Assembly (NCBI GenBank): GCA_963789555.1
Contig: CAWBKY010000006.1
Coordinates: 62,001 to 126,000, forward strand
Direction of reading: 5' to 3'
DNA length: 64,000 nucleotides
Source of the DNA: JACXTP01 sp963789555
GTDB taxonomy: Archaea; Thermoplasmatota; Thermoplasmata; Methanomassiliicoccales; UBA472
Part shown: piece after piece, positions 1-10,338 of the stretch
How positions within the stretch are numbered: position 1 is the first letter of the stretch
Layout: every line of letters starts with the position of its first letter
Program-made: the position numbers and the translations under genes
Notes under the pieces: model-generated
Seen by the model: only the letters and a program-made list of their open reading frames with translations
Told to the model about the DNA's origin: nothing
Database searches by the model: none

Positions 1-621
1 TTGAGTCTCAGCCGCCATGGACTTTGCCTTCAGCCAGGCCTCTTGGATCAGGTCGAGGCTGCCTTCGGTGCACTCGTGCTTGAGCTTAAGGGTCTCTGCG
101 AAATGTTCCGAGTTCTTCTGGCACTGGTCCCTGCATTCGATACCAGTGTCGATGAAAAGGCATCGGGAGAATCCATCGAACATCATGTTCAGGAAATATT
201 GTGGGGTATAGCCCTCGTCGTTCTTGCAATCCAAGTTGAAGAGACGGATTATTCCAGGCATCCCATTGACGGCCCATCCCGCCGGATAGAACCAAGTGAT
301 GCCCCCGTTCTTCTTCTCCCGATGGTATCTCTCGGTGGTGAGCAATGGCCGCTATGCAGTCCTCATGTTCGATCATGACCAAAGGGACATCGACCATCTC
401 CGGTAGACCTTTGAGGCTCTGGCAATACGCGTAGCCTAAGAATAGCACGTCCACGTCGACAGGCAACGACCTTATCTTCTCCAGGATGGTCCTCTTCAGG
501 TCATCGGTCGAAGGTGCAGTCCGAACTCGAGATATTCTTTGTAAACGACATCGGGATCGTTGGCGATGATGATATCCAGTTCGTTGCGGATAGCGTCGCA
601 GCCTAACACACCAATTCTCAT
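1..621 (-). CDS. DUF1638 family protein (partial, frameshifted)
   Basis: The gene runs off the left edge, so its C-terminus is missing. Read with frame corrections near 535 and 340, it starts MRIGVLGCDAIRNELD at 621 and contains the run DVLFLGYAYCQSLKGL followed by MIEHEDCIAAL, which matches the DUF1638 pattern as I remember it. DUF1638 proteins are uncharacterised and are often found in methanogens and acetogens beside corrinoid methyltransferase genes. No such partner is visible here, though the left flank is not shown. A TATA-like GTAAATATTTTG lies about 35-45 bases upstream of the start on the minus strand (near 655-666). The frame breaks look like sequence errors because the protein continues smoothly across them. 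The function is unknown, and the family call is moderately confident. Confidence 0.65.
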
Positions 622-708
622 CGGACAGCACCTGGATTGACGACCATCACCTTCAAAATATTTACCAATGTTGTGACCTTTCCAACGATCGAGAGACCTA
701 GGTTCAAT

Positions 709-1112
709 CGAAGTCCACTGAGACCTTCCTCTTGAGGGCCAGCCCGGACGCGGCCTCGAACCCCTTGAGCACCGCCATGGGGACAGGGCACGTTGAATGC
801 TTCAGTGTCTCCCCTCCGATGATATAGACCTGGTTCTCGGAGAACGGCATCCTCAATGCCGCCATCATATCGCAGGGACCAAGGGCCTTAGCGAAATCGT
901 TGACGTGCGGACAACGGGAAGCGATGGAGCATCATGAGCATCCCATCCTCCATCCAACACACGATCTTGGCATCGAAACGACAGACCCCGGAATCAACAT
1001 GAAGGGAAACTTTCCCTGGTCCAGAAATAAATTGTCGCTTGAGCTCTCCTCGGGCTTTGTTCCATATGCTCTCCCATATCGGAGATCGGTAATAAATCCT
1101 GCTTCCTTTCAT
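709..1112 (-). CDS. DUF6951-like small protein (frameshifted)
   Basis: A small protein with one frame break near 900. The pieces VSLHVDSGVCRFDAKI and CPHVNDFAKALG...KHSTCPVPMAVLKGFEAASG join into a pattern typical of DUF6951: VDSGICGF near the start, then conserved Cys positions and a C-terminal CPVP-A-K-E-AAGLAL block. A second member of the family lies at 49334-49666. The family occurs in methanogens and some methylotrophic bacteria and has no known function. The start is uncertain. The open frame extends to 1112, but the family usually begins only a few residues before the VDSG motif, which would place the start near 1035, where no good start codon is visible. The stop is at 709. Confidence 0.5.
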
Positions 1113-1197
1113 ATGCTAAAATGGGGATGAGGGGGATGGCAAGGCCATCTCTTCCTGGGAACAATCTAATACATTGGTACTGCCATTTCAAACCTAG

Positions 1198-2119
1198 ATG
1201 CCCGCCCTGGAAGTGCGCAACCTGAGGAAGAGATTCGGTGATGTGCAGGCGGTCAAGGACATTTCGTTCTCCATCGAACCGAAGGAGTTCTTCGGCCTAC
1301 TGGGTCCGAACGGGGCGGGCAAGACCACCACCATAAGGATGATCACCGGTGTGCTCAGGCCCGATTCCGGTTCAGTGATGATCGAAGGCATCGACCTGAA
1401 GACCAACTTCCTCGATGCCAAGATGAGGATGGGCGTGATCCCGGAGGTGGGCAACATCTATCCCGACCTCAGCGCCAGGGAGAACATCGAGCTGGTGGGC
1501 AGGTTCTACGGCCTCCCGAAAGCGGTGCGGCAGGAGAGGACCGCCAAGCTGCTGGCTGACTTCGGACTCAAGGACCGCGCCGATGATTATATCCGAAAAT
1601 TCTCCAAGGGGATGAGGCAGCGGGTGAGCATCGCCTGTGCGATGGTCCACGAACCCCCGATACTGATCCTGGATGAACCGACGGAGGGTCTGGACGTGAT
1701 GAGCCGACGGCTCATAGTGGACAAGGTCAAGGAGATGAACCGGAACGGTTCCACAGTGATCCTGACCACCCACAACATCGAGGAGGCCAATCGCCTCTGC
1801 CAGAGGGTGTGCATCGTCAATAAGGGGAGCATCGTGGCCATCGACACCCCCGAGCATCTGCGTCGGACCACCGAGAGCATGCAGATAGTGGAGGTCGCCT
1901 TCGTTGGGCAAGGTGGAAGCTTCCTGGTTCCTGTCCGAGCACATCAGCCGGGCCGAGCAATGTCAGGAAAAATGGCAGTTCTATACCGAGGACCCGGACC
2001 AGGCCATCGAGCACATCGTGAAGGTGAAGGAGCAACGCGGCCTGAAGATACTCACCATGGGCACCACCGGACCGACCCTGGAGGACGTCTTCGTCCGGCT
2101 ATGCGAGGTGAGCGAATGA
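1198..2119 (+). CDS. ABC transporter ATP-binding protein
   Basis: About 305 residues in one reconstructed frame. It has Walker A GPNGAGKTTT, a signature region KFSKGMRQRVSIACAM, Walker B ILILDEPTEGLD and the switch histidine in LTTHNIEEA, as in the DrrA/CcmA/NatA class of export ATPases. A single frame break near 1910 separates the nucleotide-binding domain from the C-terminal tail (…TLEDVFVRLCEVSE). The start ATG follows a TATA-like element (near 1166-1175) by about 25 bases, which suggests a leaderless transcript. The stop overlaps the ATG of the downstream permease (ATGA), so the two form an ABC-2 exporter. The substrate cannot be read from sequence. Confidence 0.9.
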
Positions 2120-2864
2120 ACTGGAACGTGTATTTCCGCAACGTCTCGGTAGTGGCGCGCAAGGACATGCGCATCTACTACCGCAAAGCCCCGGTCTTCA
2201 TCTTCGGACTGATCCTGCCCACCTTCCTCTTCTTCGCCTTCTTCGTCGGTCGGGAGCTCGACATCGACAAATATTTCCCCGGGTTCTTGGCCATGTCCCT
2301 CTTCTTCACTTCCTCATCGGTCGGTCCGTTGATCGTCCCCTGGGAGAAGCAGCAGGGGACGTTCGAGAGGCTGCTCTCCTATCCGGTGAGCATCAGCACC
2401 ATCGTCCTCGGCGACGTCATCGCCGGAGCGCATCTTCGGGCTGTTGATAAGCACCATAGTGGGCACCTTCGGCATCGTCCTGATACCGATCACCGTGACC
2501 AATGTGCTTCTGATCATGTTCGCCTTCATCCTTGGTAACCTCTGCTTCTCAGGACTGGGGGTCCTGCTCTCCTCGCCCGGAGGCAAGGCCCCGGCGAACA
2601 TCATGATGTTGGCCGCGCTGGTGCGCTTCCCCTTGATATTCATCTCTGGTATCTTCATCCCCCTGAGCGAGATGACCGGTGCGGCGAAGTACATCACTTA
2701 CTGTTCGCCGCTGACCTATCTTGTAGATGCTCTCAACCAATCCATGGGTCAGGAGCATGCGTTCGCATGGTGGGTCGACCTGCTCGTATCTGCTTGGCTT
2801 CATGGCGTTGTTCGTGGTCGGGGCCATCGTCGTATTGAGACGGAAGAGCTTGAAAGGCCTTTAA
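2116..2864 (+). CDS. ABC-2 type transporter permease
   Basis: This is the membrane partner of the ATPase at 1198 and starts within its stop codon. The N-terminus is cytoplasmic and followed by a helix (VFIFGLILPTFLFFAFF). A PWEKQQGTFERLLSYPVS segment is typical of ABC-2 permeases. Further helices follow (FGIVLIPITVTNVLL, then FPLIFISGIFIPL) and the family motif YCSPLTYLVDALNQ near the C-terminus. Two frame breaks near 2431 and 2788 interrupt the frame, and the corrected protein ends VVLRRKSLKGL at 2864. It probably forms a homodimeric exporter with the ATPase. The following 288 bases to cfbE are AT-rich and hold no gene that I can support. Confidence 0.85.
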
Positions 2865-3152
2865 GTGAGAAGAACACAAAGTCAAAGGCCCCTGGACCAA
2901 TAAATGACGAGGCGACCGTTATCGGTACATGGGAGCTTTTCGAGCAATTTCTTGATTAATATCTATTATAAAATATTAAAACAAAATCGGTGTAACGAGG
3001 ATGAGGACGCATCCGCCATCCCGGCAGTAACGTCGCGAACGCCCTTTCCCCATGGCCATGAAACTGGAACCTGACGGGCCAGATGGTGACATCCATATCG
3101 CGGTGTGCACATTGTGACGATTATGGTATTGGACAGGAGGTACAGGATTCGG

Positions 3153-4444
3153 TCAGAGATAGTTTTCCTTGGTGCACCAGAGCACGACCTTGTGCATGTT
3201 CCAGACATCATATGCGTTCTGGATGTGGGGCACCTCCTTCCATCGGTCCTCCTCGCCCTGGCGCTGGAACAGATAGACCTGTCTTGACCGAAGGGTGGGA
3301 CCTGGCGACCTCGAGAATGGCCTTCATGTCCAGCTTCTCGCAGACCTTGAGGTCCACCGGATCTATGACCAGCCCGATGTCCTTGACGCGATAGTACGTC
3401 TCGATGACATCCAAGTTCCAATCGATGGAGCGGGCGCTCACCCCGGGGTTGCGCTCCCTCACCAAGTACCAATTGCCCTCACGGGACACCTCGCCCCGAC
3501 CGGGGACGCCGTTGAAGCCCTCGAAGGCGGAACGGACCTGTTCCAGATCGAACCCCAACCCGACCATGATGGCCGTGGCGCATTGGAACGCGGTGAGATA
3601 TGATGGCGCAAGGAATGCGCTGGGAAGGTCGACGACCGTCTTCTCCTCCAGATGTCTGAGTTTTAAGGTGAGCGGGACCCCCAGCTGCAGGTGCTCTTCC
3701 AGCTCCGCGTCCACATCCCCGTTCTCGCCGAAGCAGATGGACCTAACGTTGGGAGCGATGTCCTGCTGCCACATCGCCTCCTCCTCTCGCGGTATGACCA
3801 CGGTTCCCTTGGCCAGGCGGACCATCTGCACCTTGCCGTCGTAGGCGTGCCGTGGTGCCTGCGGCGATCGGGTAGTTGTCCCCCAAGGTGGTTATGGCGC
3901 AGACCTCGCCAAGGCCGCAGCCTCCCAGGCTCTCCTCCAGGACGGCGATGTCATATCCCTCCATCCGGGACAAAGGGATGAGCGAGGCGGGGGCGATGCT
4001 GGCCTTGTCGTTGATCGTTATCGTTTCCTGCGGGGAGACCAGGTAGTCGCCTCGGCTGGTGTGCAGAAGCACCTTCCTGCCCAGTTTCGACAGCAAGTGC
4101 GCCATCAGGAAACAGGTGGTGGTCTTGGCACCGGCCCCTGTCACCTCAACGACCGGGACGGCGAACTTCACCAGATCGCCTACCGCATGATGGTGGGTGA
4201 TGCGCCGTTCGAAGTGCGCCTGGCCCAGGAATCGGTCGGGGCAGTGCACGGGCACGACCGCCAGGTCGAACATCTCCGATGGCGCCGCCTCGAGGACCCG
4301 GAAGCCTTCCAGTTCGAGGGAGCGGCGCTCCTCCTTGCGGGAGGTGCGGTACACATCGACCAAGGTGACATCGTGCCCGAGCGCCAGGTACTCCCGCCCG
4401 ATCTTATCGCCGCCATGGGTCAGGTCCATTATCAGAATCTTCAA
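3153..4444 (-). CDS. cfbE: Coenzyme F430 synthetase (Mur ligase family)
   Basis: Reconstructed protein of about 430 residues. The start MKILIMDLTHGGDKIG and the central nucleotide loop VTGAGAKTTT match CfbE, a MurC/D/E-like ligase that uses ATP in the last step of F430 synthesis, the Ni-tetrapyrrole cofactor of methyl-CoM reductase. The C-terminal half (RGEVSREGNWYLVRERNPGVS) matches the family's Mur ligase C-domain. Frame breaks lie near 3840 and 3280, and the corrected C-terminus ends WCTKENYL at 3153. It sits directly downstream of cfbB on the same strand, 127 bases apart, so the two are probably coexpressed. Together they are the strongest sign of a methanogen or relative in this window. 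Confidence 0.85.
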
Positions 4445-4571
4445 TTTCAGCCCTTCTTCATCCTAGGACGAGAGAGCGTCCGGTTACTCATGGATGGCGC
4501 GCTCTATATTTTTTCCGAATACTCACCCGAATTTCCAGAACCAGTCCTATGACTTGGTGAAATCGGTGCGA

Positions 4572-5938
4572 CTACGATCGGGAGTATGACCGGCACTTGT
4601 TGACGAAATTGACAGCCAATCTTGGGTCTGTGCCGAAGTGAAGATGGGTGTAGGATGCTAGGCAATTGTCCTCCACCATGCCGTCCAAGGAATGGGCGAT
4701 GCCCTTGTCCTTGTCCAGCACATAGGCGAACTCCTCGTGGTCGCACTCAGTGATGTGGGAGAAGTGGAACACATGCCCTCGAGTCCTGGCGCCCTTCGGG
4801 GTGAGGATGTTATCCTGGGTGGTCTTCGCCTCGATATAGCCCAATGCCTGCAGCTTCCCTGTCATCTCCACCTTGGCCTTGAAAATGGAGGACATTTTAT
4901 GCTCCTTTCCCTCCAAGTCAGTGAGGGAACGGCACAGGAACATCAGTCCTCCGCACTCCGCGTAAACTGGCATCCCTTCCCCTGCAGTCTTTTTTAAAGA
5001 GGTGAGCAGGTCTACGATTCTCGGCCAGATCGGCGGCGAACATCTCTGGGTAACCGCCCCCCAGGTACACACCGTCCACATCCGGCAGGGAGTCGCGCAT
5101 CGGCGAGAAGGGTCACTACCTCCGCCCCCGCCGCCCTTAGCAGGTCCAGGTTGTCGGCGTAATAGAAGTTGAAGGCGGCGTCCAGCGCCACCCCGATCCG
5201 GCAATTGGTCTCCTCCATTGGTAAAGAGATGGGGCAATCGTAACGCAATGGTGGGGCCTCACGGGCCATTTCCACCAGCCGGTCCATGTCAAGGTTCTCC
5301 TCCACCATCTTGCGGGCCGCCTCATAGCGGGAGGTGTTGTCATCCTCCTGTGCCGGAACCAGTCCGAGGTGCCTGCTCTTGAGCCCGACCTCCTCCCTCT
5401 TAGGTAACCCGCCTAGGGAGCTGACGTCTCGGAGTGAGTCCTCCAGCATCTCCAGGTGGCGTTCTCCTCCCACCTTGTTGAAGATGATCCCCCCGATATT
5501 GACGTCCGGGTCGAAGTCGACGAAACCCTTGGCCACCGCTCCCAGGCTGCGTGCCGATGATGAGGCGTTCAGCACCAATGCCACCGGGCACTTTAGGACC
5601 TTGGAAAGGTGGGCGCTGCTCCCCAGCTCCGAACGCCCATCATATCCGTCGTAGAAGCCCATCACGCCCTCGATCACCGAGATGTCCGCCCCTTCGGAGT
5701 TGCGCAGGAAGGATTCCTCCACATAATGAGGGAACATCCAGGTGTCCAGGTTGCGTGATAAGCGCTCTGATACGGCATTGTGGTGCATGGGGTCCAGGAA
5801 GTCCGGACCGACCTTGAACGGTTGAACGTCCAGGCCTCTTGCCCGCAGCGCCGCGATGATTCCGATGGTGATGGTGGACTTGCCCACTCCGCTGCGCTCC
5901 CCTGCCACCATGATCCTTGGCCTATCGAACAACGTCAT
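4572..5938 (-). CDS. cfbB: Ni-sirohydrochlorin a,c-diamide synthase
   Basis: CobB/CbiA-type amidotransferase of about 450 residues. The N-terminal domain has the P-loop GERSGVGKSTITIG and the substrate-binding run VGPDFLDPMHH. The C-terminal class I glutaminase-like domain carries the catalytic Cys in VYAECGGLMFL and a late FHFSHITE segment. Frame breaks lie near 5090 and 5010. The start ATG at 5938 gives MTLFDRPRIMVAGER. An upstream in-frame extension exists but looks non-coding. The same family includes cobyrinate a,c-diamide synthase (CbiA). I choose CfbB because cfbE follows it directly. It amidates the a and c acetates of Ni-sirohydrochlorin with glutamine and ATP. A TATA-like element (GGTATTAATATCC on the minus strand) lies about 65-75 bases upstream. 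Confidence 0.82.
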
Positions 5939-6211
5939 GCTATCACCATCTCTCCCACGAAACACCCAGTGATGTGTTGCACTCGTTGGATGCATCATCC
6001 AATTGGATATTAATACCTATAGACGCCGACAGAAGCGTCAGAACCCCATCCTGAATTGCGTTTTCCGTCCCAGTCATCAATTTGTATGTGGATGGCATTG
6101 GTGGATTAGACAAGGAGGCATGACCCTGTTACCTTTGTTCTCTACCGGAGGATGTTGATATCATCATCACCTATCACGCCAAGGGTGCTGGCCTGATGGC
6201 TGGAGGAGGGG

Positions 6212-7499
6212 ATGGGAATGAGGGAGACGTTCCGCTCCGGCGCCCTGTTCTTCGAGGCGAAGAAGATGCTGCCTGGAGGGGTCTCCAGCCCGGGGCAGGC
6301 CTTCGACCCCTATCCGATATACATCCGTTCGGGCAAGGGGGCCATCATCACCGATGTGGACGGAAATGACTACATCGACTATTGCATGGCCTTTGGACCC
6401 CTGATCCTCGGTCATGCCCGACAAGAGGTGATGGACGCGCTGAAGATGCAGTTGGACCGCGGGACGCTCTTCGGCACCCCGATAGATATGGAGGTGGAGA
6501 TGGCCCGTCTCATAACCAAACACTATCCCAGCATGGAGATGATGCGCTTCATGAGCTCTGGCACCGAGGCCTCAATGCATGCCATCCGCGTCGCTCGCGG
6601 GCAACCGGTCGCAAGAAGTTCGTCAAGATCGAGGGGGCCTTCCATGGCGCCCATGACTCCGTCCTGGTGAGGTCTGGTTCCGGTGCCACCACCCATGGCG
6701 TCCCTGACTCCCTCGGCATCCCGGAGGAGGTCACCGCCAACACCCTGCTGGCGCCCTATCAATGACCTCAAGGCCATCGAGAGATCGCTCTTAGAGAACC
6801 AAGGCCAGGTGGCGGCGGTCATACTGGAACCGGTCATCGGCAACGCCGGTCCGATACTTCCGGACGAGGGCTATCTGCAGGGATTGAGGGAGCTCACCGC
6901 CCGCCACGACGTGCTGCTCATCTTCGACGAGGTCAACACTGGCTTCCGCCTGGCCATGGGCGGGGCGCAGCAATACTATGGCGTTCGTCCGGACATGACC
7001 GTGCTGGGCAAGATCGCCGGGGGCGGACTGCCCATCGGCATCTACGGGGCCAGTCGGGAGATCATGTCCGATGTATCACCGACCGGTGAGGTCTACCAGG
7101 CCGGGACCTTCTCAGGCAACCCGCTCAGCCTCACCGCCGGGATCGAGACCATCCGGGTGCTCGGGAGGGAGGGCCATGATGAGCTGGCCCGAAAGGGGGA
7201 GCATATTCGTCAAGGGCTTGTCCTCCATCGTGAACGAGATGCACCAAGGTTTCCAGGTGGTCAACTTGGGCTCGATGTTCCAGCTCCTCTTGACCGATTG
7301 TGCCGTGCGCAACTATGAGGATGCCAAGCGTTGCGACTCCATCCTGTTCATGGACCTGTTCCACAAGCTGCTGGAAAAGGGCATCTACCTGCCCCCATCC
7401 CAGTACGAGACCAATTTCCTATCCACGGCGCACAGCTATGCTCAGATCGATCGTACCGTCGATGCCTTCGCCGAGGCCTTGAGCGAGGTTTTGGAATGA
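6212..7499 (+). CDS. hemL: Glutamate-1-semialdehyde 2,1-aminomutase
   Basis: Class III PLP aminotransferase of about 428 residues that makes 5-aminolevulinate from glutamate-1-semialdehyde, the entry to tetrapyrroles. Landmarks: MLPGGVSSPGQAF at the start, SSGTEASMHAIRVARG, the PLP-ring Asp in LIFDEVNTGFR, the Schiff-base Lys in VLGKIAGGGLPIG, and TFSGNPLSLTAG. Three frame breaks (near 6600, 6765 and 7200) divide it into four open segments that align end to end. A GGAGGAGG Shine-Dalgarno lies about 8 bases before the ATG at 6212. It heads a two-gene unit with hemD and lies divergent from cfbB. Together they suggest coordinated production of sirohydrochlorin-derived cofactors. Confidence 0.88.
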
Positions 7500-7541
7500 T
7501 CGAGGGAGTCACATCTTCATGGAAGACGAGGGGGACCTGCC

Positions 7542-8338
7542 TTGACCAAGCTGGCCATATTGCGCACCAAGGACAAGAAGGAGGAGTCGGTGCAGCTGGC
7601 CCAGGAGATGGGCTTCGAGGTCATCTTCGCCTCGCCGTTGGAGCTCGCCGAGGTCGACTCTGCCAAGTTCTGGCAGTTCGTGGACGAGCTGGAGTCAGGC
7701 AAGGTGGACCTGGTCATCCTCACCAGCTCCACCGCGCGTGAAATTCATGCTCCAGCTGCTCAACAAGAAAGGCCGGGCCGAAGGGGTGGTGCGCAAGCTC
7801 AACGAAAAGGGCATCATCGCCATAGGTCCCAGTCACGGCCGATGCGGCTAAACGGGAATGGATCAAGGTCACGGCCATACCGGAGAAGTTCACCTCGGAC
7901 GGGCTGGTACAGCACCTCGGTGCCATGCTCCATCCAGGCGACCGGGTCTGGGTGTTGCGCTCGGACAAAGGCTCCGAGGTCATAAGCAAAGGGTTGAGGC
8001 AGCTCGGTGCCATCATCGAGGAGGTGGCCGTCTACTCATTGGAGCGGACAGAGCCGGACCGAGCACTGCTGGACATATGGTACCAGACGTTGGACGGGCG
8101 CATCGATGCCTACGCCTTCACCAGTCCCATGTCTGCCGAGACCTTCGTGCAAGGAGGCGAGGAGAGGCATGGCATGAGGAAGTTCGGGACCGCACTGAAC
8201 GGCAAGCTCATCGCCGCCATCGGGGAACCGACGCGAAAGGCGCTGCAGGACATGGGCTTCGACGTCGACGTCATGCCGGAGAGGGCCACCTTCAAGGACC
8301 TGCTCCTGGCGATCAAGGACCATCTGGACAAGAAATGA
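7542..8338 (+). CDS. hemD: Uroporphyrinogen-III synthase
   Basis: Reconstructed protein of about 265 residues, starting with TTG (MTKLAILRTKDKKEES). It shows the weakly conserved HemD fold pattern: N-terminal ILRT, VDLVILTSSTAV, IAIGPVTADA, the repeat-domain line VWVLRSDKGSEVISKGL, then YAFTSPMSAETF and IAAIGEPTRKAL near the C-terminus. Frame breaks lie near 7738 and 7835. HemD closes hydroxymethylbilane to uroporphyrinogen III, the precursor of sirohydrochlorin, F430 and cobamides. It lies 42 bases behind hemL. Its stop at 8338 is one base from the end of cbiO on the other strand, so the two transcripts must overlap at their 3' ends. Confidence 0.85.
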
Positions 8339-8339
8339 C

Positions 8340-9140
8340 TCAACGCTGACGGAGCAGTTCCGCCAGCGCCTCCTCGACCGTCAATGGTGGAGGGAAGTGG
8401 CGTTTGGTGGCGTCGCGCCATCTCGTCATCAGACGCGAGAACGATGGGAGCTCCAGGTTGGCCTCCTTGAGGACGGCCTGGTCGTCCACCAGGGCACGGA
8501 AGTCGCCGTCGAAGATGACCTTCTTCTTGAGCACGATGACCCGGTCCGTGAGCTCGAACGCCACGGAGAGGTCGTGGGTTGCCAGAACGAACCCTTGGTC
8601 CAATGATTCCAAGATGTTGACCAGGTCCCTCCTCCCTTGCGGGTCCAGGTTGGCGGTGGGCTCGTCCAACAACAACATGGGCGGTGACATGGCCAGGAGA
8701 CCGGCGATGGCCACCCTCTTCTTCTCCCCGATGGAGAGGCGGTGCGGTACGCGGTCCTTGAAGTCGGCGATGCCCGCCAGCTCCATGGCCTTGGCCACCC
8801 GTTCCTTGACGTCCGTCTCCTCCATGCCCATGTTGATCGGTCCGAACGCCACGTCCTCCCAGACCGTGGGCATGAAGATCTGGTCGTCCGGGTCCTGGAA
8901 GAGGAAGCCCACCTTCTGGCGAACCGACCGGGCCTCCTTCTTGGTGAGCAGGGTGCCCTCCACCTCCAGCTTGCCTTTGGTAGGATAATAAAGTCCGGCC
9001 ATGAGGTGCAGCAACGTGCTCTTGCCCGCACCGTTCGGGCCCACCAGGGAGACGCGCTCCCCCTTGGCGATGGCCAGGCTGATGTCCTCCAGCGCGAAGG
9101 GGCTCTCCGGGTAACGATACCACACATTCTGCAGCTTCAT
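8340..9140 (-). CDS. cbiO: Ni/Co ECF transporter ATPase CbiO
   Basis: An intact frame of about 266 residues. Walker A is GPNGAGKSTLL, the Q-loop is GFLFQDPDDQIF, the signature is RLSIGEKKRVAIAG, Walker B is MLLLDEPTANLD and the switch His is in LATHDLS. The Q-loop DPDDQ is typical of ECF-type ATPases. I place the start at the ATG at 9140, because it overlaps the cbiQ stop (ATGA); an in-frame ATG at 9149 is possible. It energises uptake of Ni2+ or Co2+ with CbiM, CbiN and CbiQ. The nearby F430 genes favour nickel, but the sequence alone does not decide between the metals. Confidence 0.9.
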   Translation of the reverse strand: MKLQNVWYRYPESPFALEDISLAIAKGERVSLVGPNGAGKSTLLHLMAGLYYPTKGKLEVEGTLLTKKEARSVRQKVGFLFQDPDDQIFMPTVWEDVAFGPINMGMEETDVKERVAKAMELAGIADFKDRVPHRLSIGEKKRVAIAGLLAMSPPMLLLDEPTANLDPQGRRDLVNILESLDQGFVLATHDLSVAFELTDRVIVLKKKVIFDGDFRALVDDQAVLKEANLELPSFSRLMTRWRDATKRHFPPPLTVEEALAELLRQR

Positions 9141-9879
9141 GACGTCCATGGGACCACTCCTAACTGCGAGGCGATCAGGTAAGCGCTCAAGGAAACGTAC
9201 AACAGCCCCATGGCCGCGTCCCGCGCCTTTGACCTTGAGCATGGTGAGGGTCTTGATCTCCCCGCTGTAACCGCGGGAGAGCAGGGCATCGTAGATCTTG
9301 CCTGCCCGCACATTGGACCGGACGAAGACCATGCCGATGGTGTAGGATATGGTCTTGAAGGCCTCCTTGTCCAACAGGCTCCTTCCGCCGGTGAACCCGC
9401 GGGACTTGCGGGCCAGGCGCATGCGGCCCATCTCGTCCAGGAGCACGAAGATGAACCGATAGGTGAACATGACCAGATTGCAGATGAGCGGGGGCACCTT
9501 GAACCAGCGCAACGCCCTCAATGTGTCGAAGAAGGGCGTGGTGGCGATCATCAACAACAGGGCCAGCACCGAGGTCGGTGATGCGCATGGCGATGGCCAG
9601 GGCGCTCTCCGGTCCGGAGGTGAAGAACATGGTCAGGGCGGCGAAGAGGATGAATGGGAAGGCGATGGCATAGTTCTCTGCCATGTGCAACAGCGGCACC
9701 CCAGAGACCTCGATGAGCAGGATGATGAAGAGCAACGCCCAGAAAAGGATGGCGAGGTCCCGCAGCAGGGCCACCGCGATGACGAACATGATGGTGCTCG
9801 CCAACTTCACCCGGGGGTCGAAGGTGTAGAACCGGGAGGTCTTGGCATACTTGTCGATCTCATCATGCCCGAACGCCAT
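9137..9879 (-). CDS. cbiQ: Ni/Co ECF transporter transmembrane protein CbiQ
   Basis: About 245 residues after correcting breaks near 9575 and 9225. The start MAFGHDEIDKYA is followed by the family element FDPRVKLAST and a run of hydrophobic helices. The two short coupling motifs that contact the ATPase appear as RLARKSRGFTG and ALLSRGYSG, the second being the characteristic A-x-x-x-RG. The corrected C-terminus ends VPWTS with its TGA inside the cbiO start. About 195 bases separate it from cbiN, so it may have its own promoter: a TATA-like GATAAATACCCG and an AT-rich palindrome lie in that gap. Confidence 0.87.
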
Positions 9880-9985
9880 GCTCAACCACCCTCATTATCC
9901 AAGTATTCAAGTGCCAGGCCCGGCATCTCACACATGGCTCCCACGGTTGGAAATGGAACCCAGTCGCGGGTATTTATCGCTTATT

Positions 9986-10002
9986 AATTTTTTGAAAAAA
10001 TT
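9986..10002. promoter_or_regulatory. AT-rich palindrome in the cbiN-cbiQ gap
   Basis: Perfect dyad AATTTTTT-G-AAAAAATT, directly upstream of a TATA-like element for cbiQ (GATAAATACCCG on the minus strand, near 9967-9978). The position suits a regulator or activator site, but a simple AT-rich coincidence or a weak terminator for cbiN cannot be excluded. The rest of the 195-base gap holds nothing I recognise. Confidence 0.35.
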
Positions 10003-10074
10003 ATGCAGGGACGGGTGATCGGCCCGACCCATACGGATATCAGGGGGTTCATTGGGAATGGCCCGACTCTCTTC

Positions 10075-10338
10075 CTAGACCTGACCAGGAGATAGAGGCC
10101 AACAAACGACCAGCATGACCACGAAGAAGCCGATGATGCCCATCACCAGGCTCCCACCGTAGTCGTCGCCGTAATCGAGGGGGGCGGTCCAGACCGGTTC
10201 GCCCTCGCTCACTCCGTTCTCCTCCATGACCTTCTCCAGCCCATCACCGTACATGGCCGAGAAGGCGTAGAAGCCCACCAGTCCGATGGCGAAGACGATG
10301 AAGATGCTAGCGATGGCCTTGAGGTACTTCCTCTCCAT
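10075..10338 (-). CDS. cbiN: CbiN-like (PDGLE-type) Ni/Co transport subunit
   Basis: 87 residues with two transmembrane helices: an N-terminal one (IFIVFAIGLVGFYAF) and a C-terminal one (MGIIGFFVVMLVVCW). Between them is an extracytoplasmic loop containing YGDGLEKVMEENG, the D-G-L-E motif of the CbiN/PDGLE domain. These small proteins pair with CbiM as the substrate-capture part of the importer. Its start codon overlaps the cbiM stop by one base (TGATG), so the two are translationally coupled. The gene is intact. Confidence 0.8.
   Translation of the reverse strand: MERKYLKAIASIFIVFAIGLVGFYAFSAMYGDGLEKVMEENGVSEGEPVWTAPLDYGDDYGGSLVMGIIGFFVVMLVVCWPLSPGQV

Noticed and set aside
6120..6158. 12-codon ORF before hemL
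   Set aside because: GGAGG is only one base from its ATG, too close for initiation, and it lacks features of the other micro-ORFs.
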